From contig CAMIGX010000014.1 of assembly GCA_946221385.1 (NCBI GenBank), forward strand, positions 1 to 45,940: a stretch of 45,940 nt of DNA, in the 5' to 3' direction. Below are positions 44,491 through 45,940 of this stretch, in pieces (position 1 is the stretch's first letter; each line of letters opens with the position of its first letter). The DNA is from an uncultured Propionimicrobium sp. (GTDB lineage: Bacteria; Actinomycetota; Actinomycetes; Propionibacteriales; Propionibacteriaceae). The position numbers were made by a program, and so were the translations under genes. Under the pieces are notes generated by a model, which was not told where the DNA came from, made no database searches, and worked only from the letters and a program-made list of their open reading frames with translations.

Positions 44491-45849
44491 GTGAGCGAAG
44501 ATCTCTTCGGCAATCTAGTCGACGAACCGTCCGAGCTGAACTCGGGCGGTTCGCTAGCTGACGGTGCCAATTCGCAAGCTCCGCTAGCGGTGCGGATGCG
44601 TCCGCGAAATATCGACGAGATCGTAGGCCAGCAGCATCTACTAGGCCCCGGTTCGCCCTTGCGTCGGTTAGCCGAAGGCAATGGCGCAATGTCAGTCTTC
44701 CTTTGGGGTCCACCCGGGGTCGGTAAGACGACGATCGCCTCGGTGGTCTCGCAGCAGACGAACCGTCGTTTCGTCGAAATTTCCGCGGTGACCGCTGGCG
44801 TCAAGCAGGTCCGGGAAGAGTTGGACGTCGCCCGAAAAGAGCTCGCGCGCGGAAATCCAACCGTGCTGTTCGTCGACGAGGTGCATCGCTTCAGCAAAGC
44901 CCAGCAGGACGTGCTCCTACCTGCCGTGGAAAACCGCTTGGTGACGTTGATCGCCGCGACTACCGAAAACCCGTCATTTTCGGTGATCTCGCCGCTGCTA
45001 TCGCGTTCACTGCTGTTGACGCTACGGCCATTGACCAATGACGACCTGAGCACGCTGATAGATCGAGCGCTGAGCGACGAGCGCGGGCTCGCGGGGGAGT
45101 TCACCCTCGAAGACGAAGCTCGTCAGATGATGCTGCGGCTGGCTGGGGGAGATGCCCGTCGCGTGCTCACCTATCTCGAAGAAGCCGCCCGAGTCGCCGC
45201 TGCCCGCGAGCAGCAATTGATCGACACCGCTGCAGTAGAGGCGTCGGCTGATCGGGCTGCCGTCCGCTACGACAAGGACGGCGATCAGCACTATGACGTG
45301 ATCAGCGCCTTCATCAAGTCTGTGCGCGGCTCAGACGTCGACGCGGCCCTGCACTATCTGGCGCGCATGCTCGAAGCTGGGGAGGACCCGCGATTCATCG
45401 CGCGGCGATTGATCATCTTGGCCAGCGAAGACATCGGCATGGCCGCGCCCTCGGTCCTGCAGACCTGCGTCGCAGCTGCCCAAGCTGTGCAGTTGATCGG
45501 CATGCCGGAGGCTCGATTGACGCTCGCGCACGCCGTGATCGCGGCTGCCACGGCGCCGAAATCAAATGCCGTCATCAAAGCTATTGACGCCGCCCAAGCT
45601 GATGTGCGTGCCGGCAAGATCGGGCTGGTGCCGCCGCATCTTCGCGACGCGCACTATTCCGGAGCCCAGCAGCTTGGCCACGGGAAGGGCTACAAATATG
45701 CCCACGACTTCCCGCACGGTGTAGCAGCGCAGCAATATCTACCTGACGAACTCTCCGACGCCCGCTATTACCAGCCAACCGATAACGGCAACGAGGCCGC
45801 CATCGCCGAACGTCTTTCGGTCCTACGCGACCTACTCGGTCGCGACTGA
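44491..45849 (+). CDS. rarA: Replication-associated recombination ATPase RarA (MgsA)
   Basis: RarA is an AAA+ ATPase related to clamp loaders that acts at stalled replication forks. The 452-aa protein has Walker A GPPGVGKTT (73-81), Walker B VLFVDEVHR (125-133), sensor 1 IAATTENPSF and the C-terminal MgsA domain with HYDVISAFIKSVRGSD. GTG start 7 bp after aspS; no clear ribosome site, so probably coupled. aspS-rarA is a common actinobacterial pair. Confidence 0.96.
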   Translation: MSEDLFGNLVDEPSELNSGGSLADGANSQAPLAVRMRPRNIDEIVGQQHLLGPGSPLRRLAEGNGAMSVFLWGPPGVGKTTIASVVSQQTNRRFVEISAVTAGVKQVREELDVARKELARGNPTVLFVDEVHRFSKAQQDVLLPAVENRLVTLIAATTENPSFSVISPLLSRSLLLTLRPLTNDDLSTLIDRALSDERGLAGEFTLEDEARQMMLRLAGGDARRVLTYLEEAARVAAAREQQLIDTAAVEASADRAAVRYDKDGDQHYDVISAFIKSVRGSDVDAALHYLARMLEAGEDPRFIARRLIILASEDIGMAAPSVLQTCVAAAQAVQLIGMPEARLTLAHAVIAAATAPKSNAVIKAIDAAQADVRAGKIGLVPPHLRDAHYSGAQQLGHGKGYKYAHDFPHGVAAQQYLPDELSDARYYQPTDNGNEAAIAERLSVLRDLLGRD

Positions 45850-45865
45850 CCGCGGTTTTCGTCCG

Positions 45866-45940
45866 ATCCTTGGATGATCGTCAACCCGGCCCCTTTTTGC
45901 GGGGCCGGGCTGCCTGGTTTCTGCCCGTGCGCTGGTCAAG
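45866..45940 (-). repeat. Inverted partial copy of the left-edge repeat
   Basis: The reverse complement of 45940-45866 matches 762-836. The first 46 bases are identical, then a 1-base indel and a few changes. It begins about 16 bp after the rarA stop and is cut by the window edge. Relative to the gene before it, the orientation is the same as that of the array after glgX. Confidence 0.88.
45885..45909 (+). terminator. Hairpin after rarA, within the repeat
   Basis: CCCGGCCCC and GGGGCCGGG form a 9-bp stem with the loop tttttgc, 35 bp after the rarA stop. No T-run follows; it may terminate or protect the 3' end. Confidence 0.45.

Overview
The window reads as a chromosomal stretch of a high-GC actinobacterium, most likely of the order Propionibacteriales (the order is an inference). 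The supporting signs are the gene order yebC-ruvC-ruvA-ruvB-yajC-secD-secF-apt-rel, followed after two genes by MBL hydrolase-hisS, then DUF418-aspS-rarA; an actinobacterial HisA/TrpF-type PriA enzyme; a tandem-GNAT protein resembling mycothiol synthase; a LexA box of the TCGAAC-N4-GTTCGA class upstream of ruvC; and several genes that look leaderless. No phage, transposase, CRISPR array, tRNA or rRNA was recognised. Coding density is high, and 37 protein genes are called.

Layout: 1-836 is a tandem array of a roughly 291-bp non-coding repeat. Next come glgX (minus strand), a cysteine desulfurase with its likely sulfur-relay partner mnmA, a small one-helix membrane protein, and a VTT-like membrane protein (minus strand). 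From 6465 to 15743 a tightly packed plus-strand series encodes the tRNA amidotransferase (gatC, gatA, gatB), hisI, a fused trpE-trpC, trpB, trpA and lgt. dnaE and a membrane protein follow. The main histidine cluster is hisD, hisC, hisB, hisH, hisA/priA, ending in a tandem-GNAT acetyltransferase. yebC and a strong hairpin terminator precede an SOS-boxed ruvCAB set, then yajC-secD-secF (Sec translocation), apt and rel (purine salvage and ppGpp), a CapA-like lipoprotein, a DUF349 protein (minus strand), an MBL hydrolase, hisS, a DUF418 membrane protein, aspS and rarA.

How the genes connect: tryptophan and histidine synthesis are interlocked. hisI sits in the trp cluster, no trpF is present, and the HisA in the his cluster carries PriA features that would supply the TrpF step. 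GatCAB and an AspRS with the His31 feature of non-discriminating enzymes point together to Asn-tRNA (and probably Gln-tRNA) formation by transamidation. Translation fidelity, the stringent response, DNA repair and secretion account for most of the rest.

Most unusual features: (1) the in-frame TrpE-TrpC fusion, which still contains an apparently intact Shine-Dalgarno and TTG start for TrpC; (2) the structured tandem repeat at the left edge, with a partial copy in inverted orientation at the right edge, each lying just 3' of a gene; (3) a group of genes with a -10-like hexamer exactly 6-7 nt before the start codon and no ribosome binding site, including a divergent pair separated by only 31 bp. 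Both window edges lie in the same repeat family, so they may be assembly breakpoints rather than biological boundaries. Apart from the repeat array, no gene-free stretch exceeds 300 bases.
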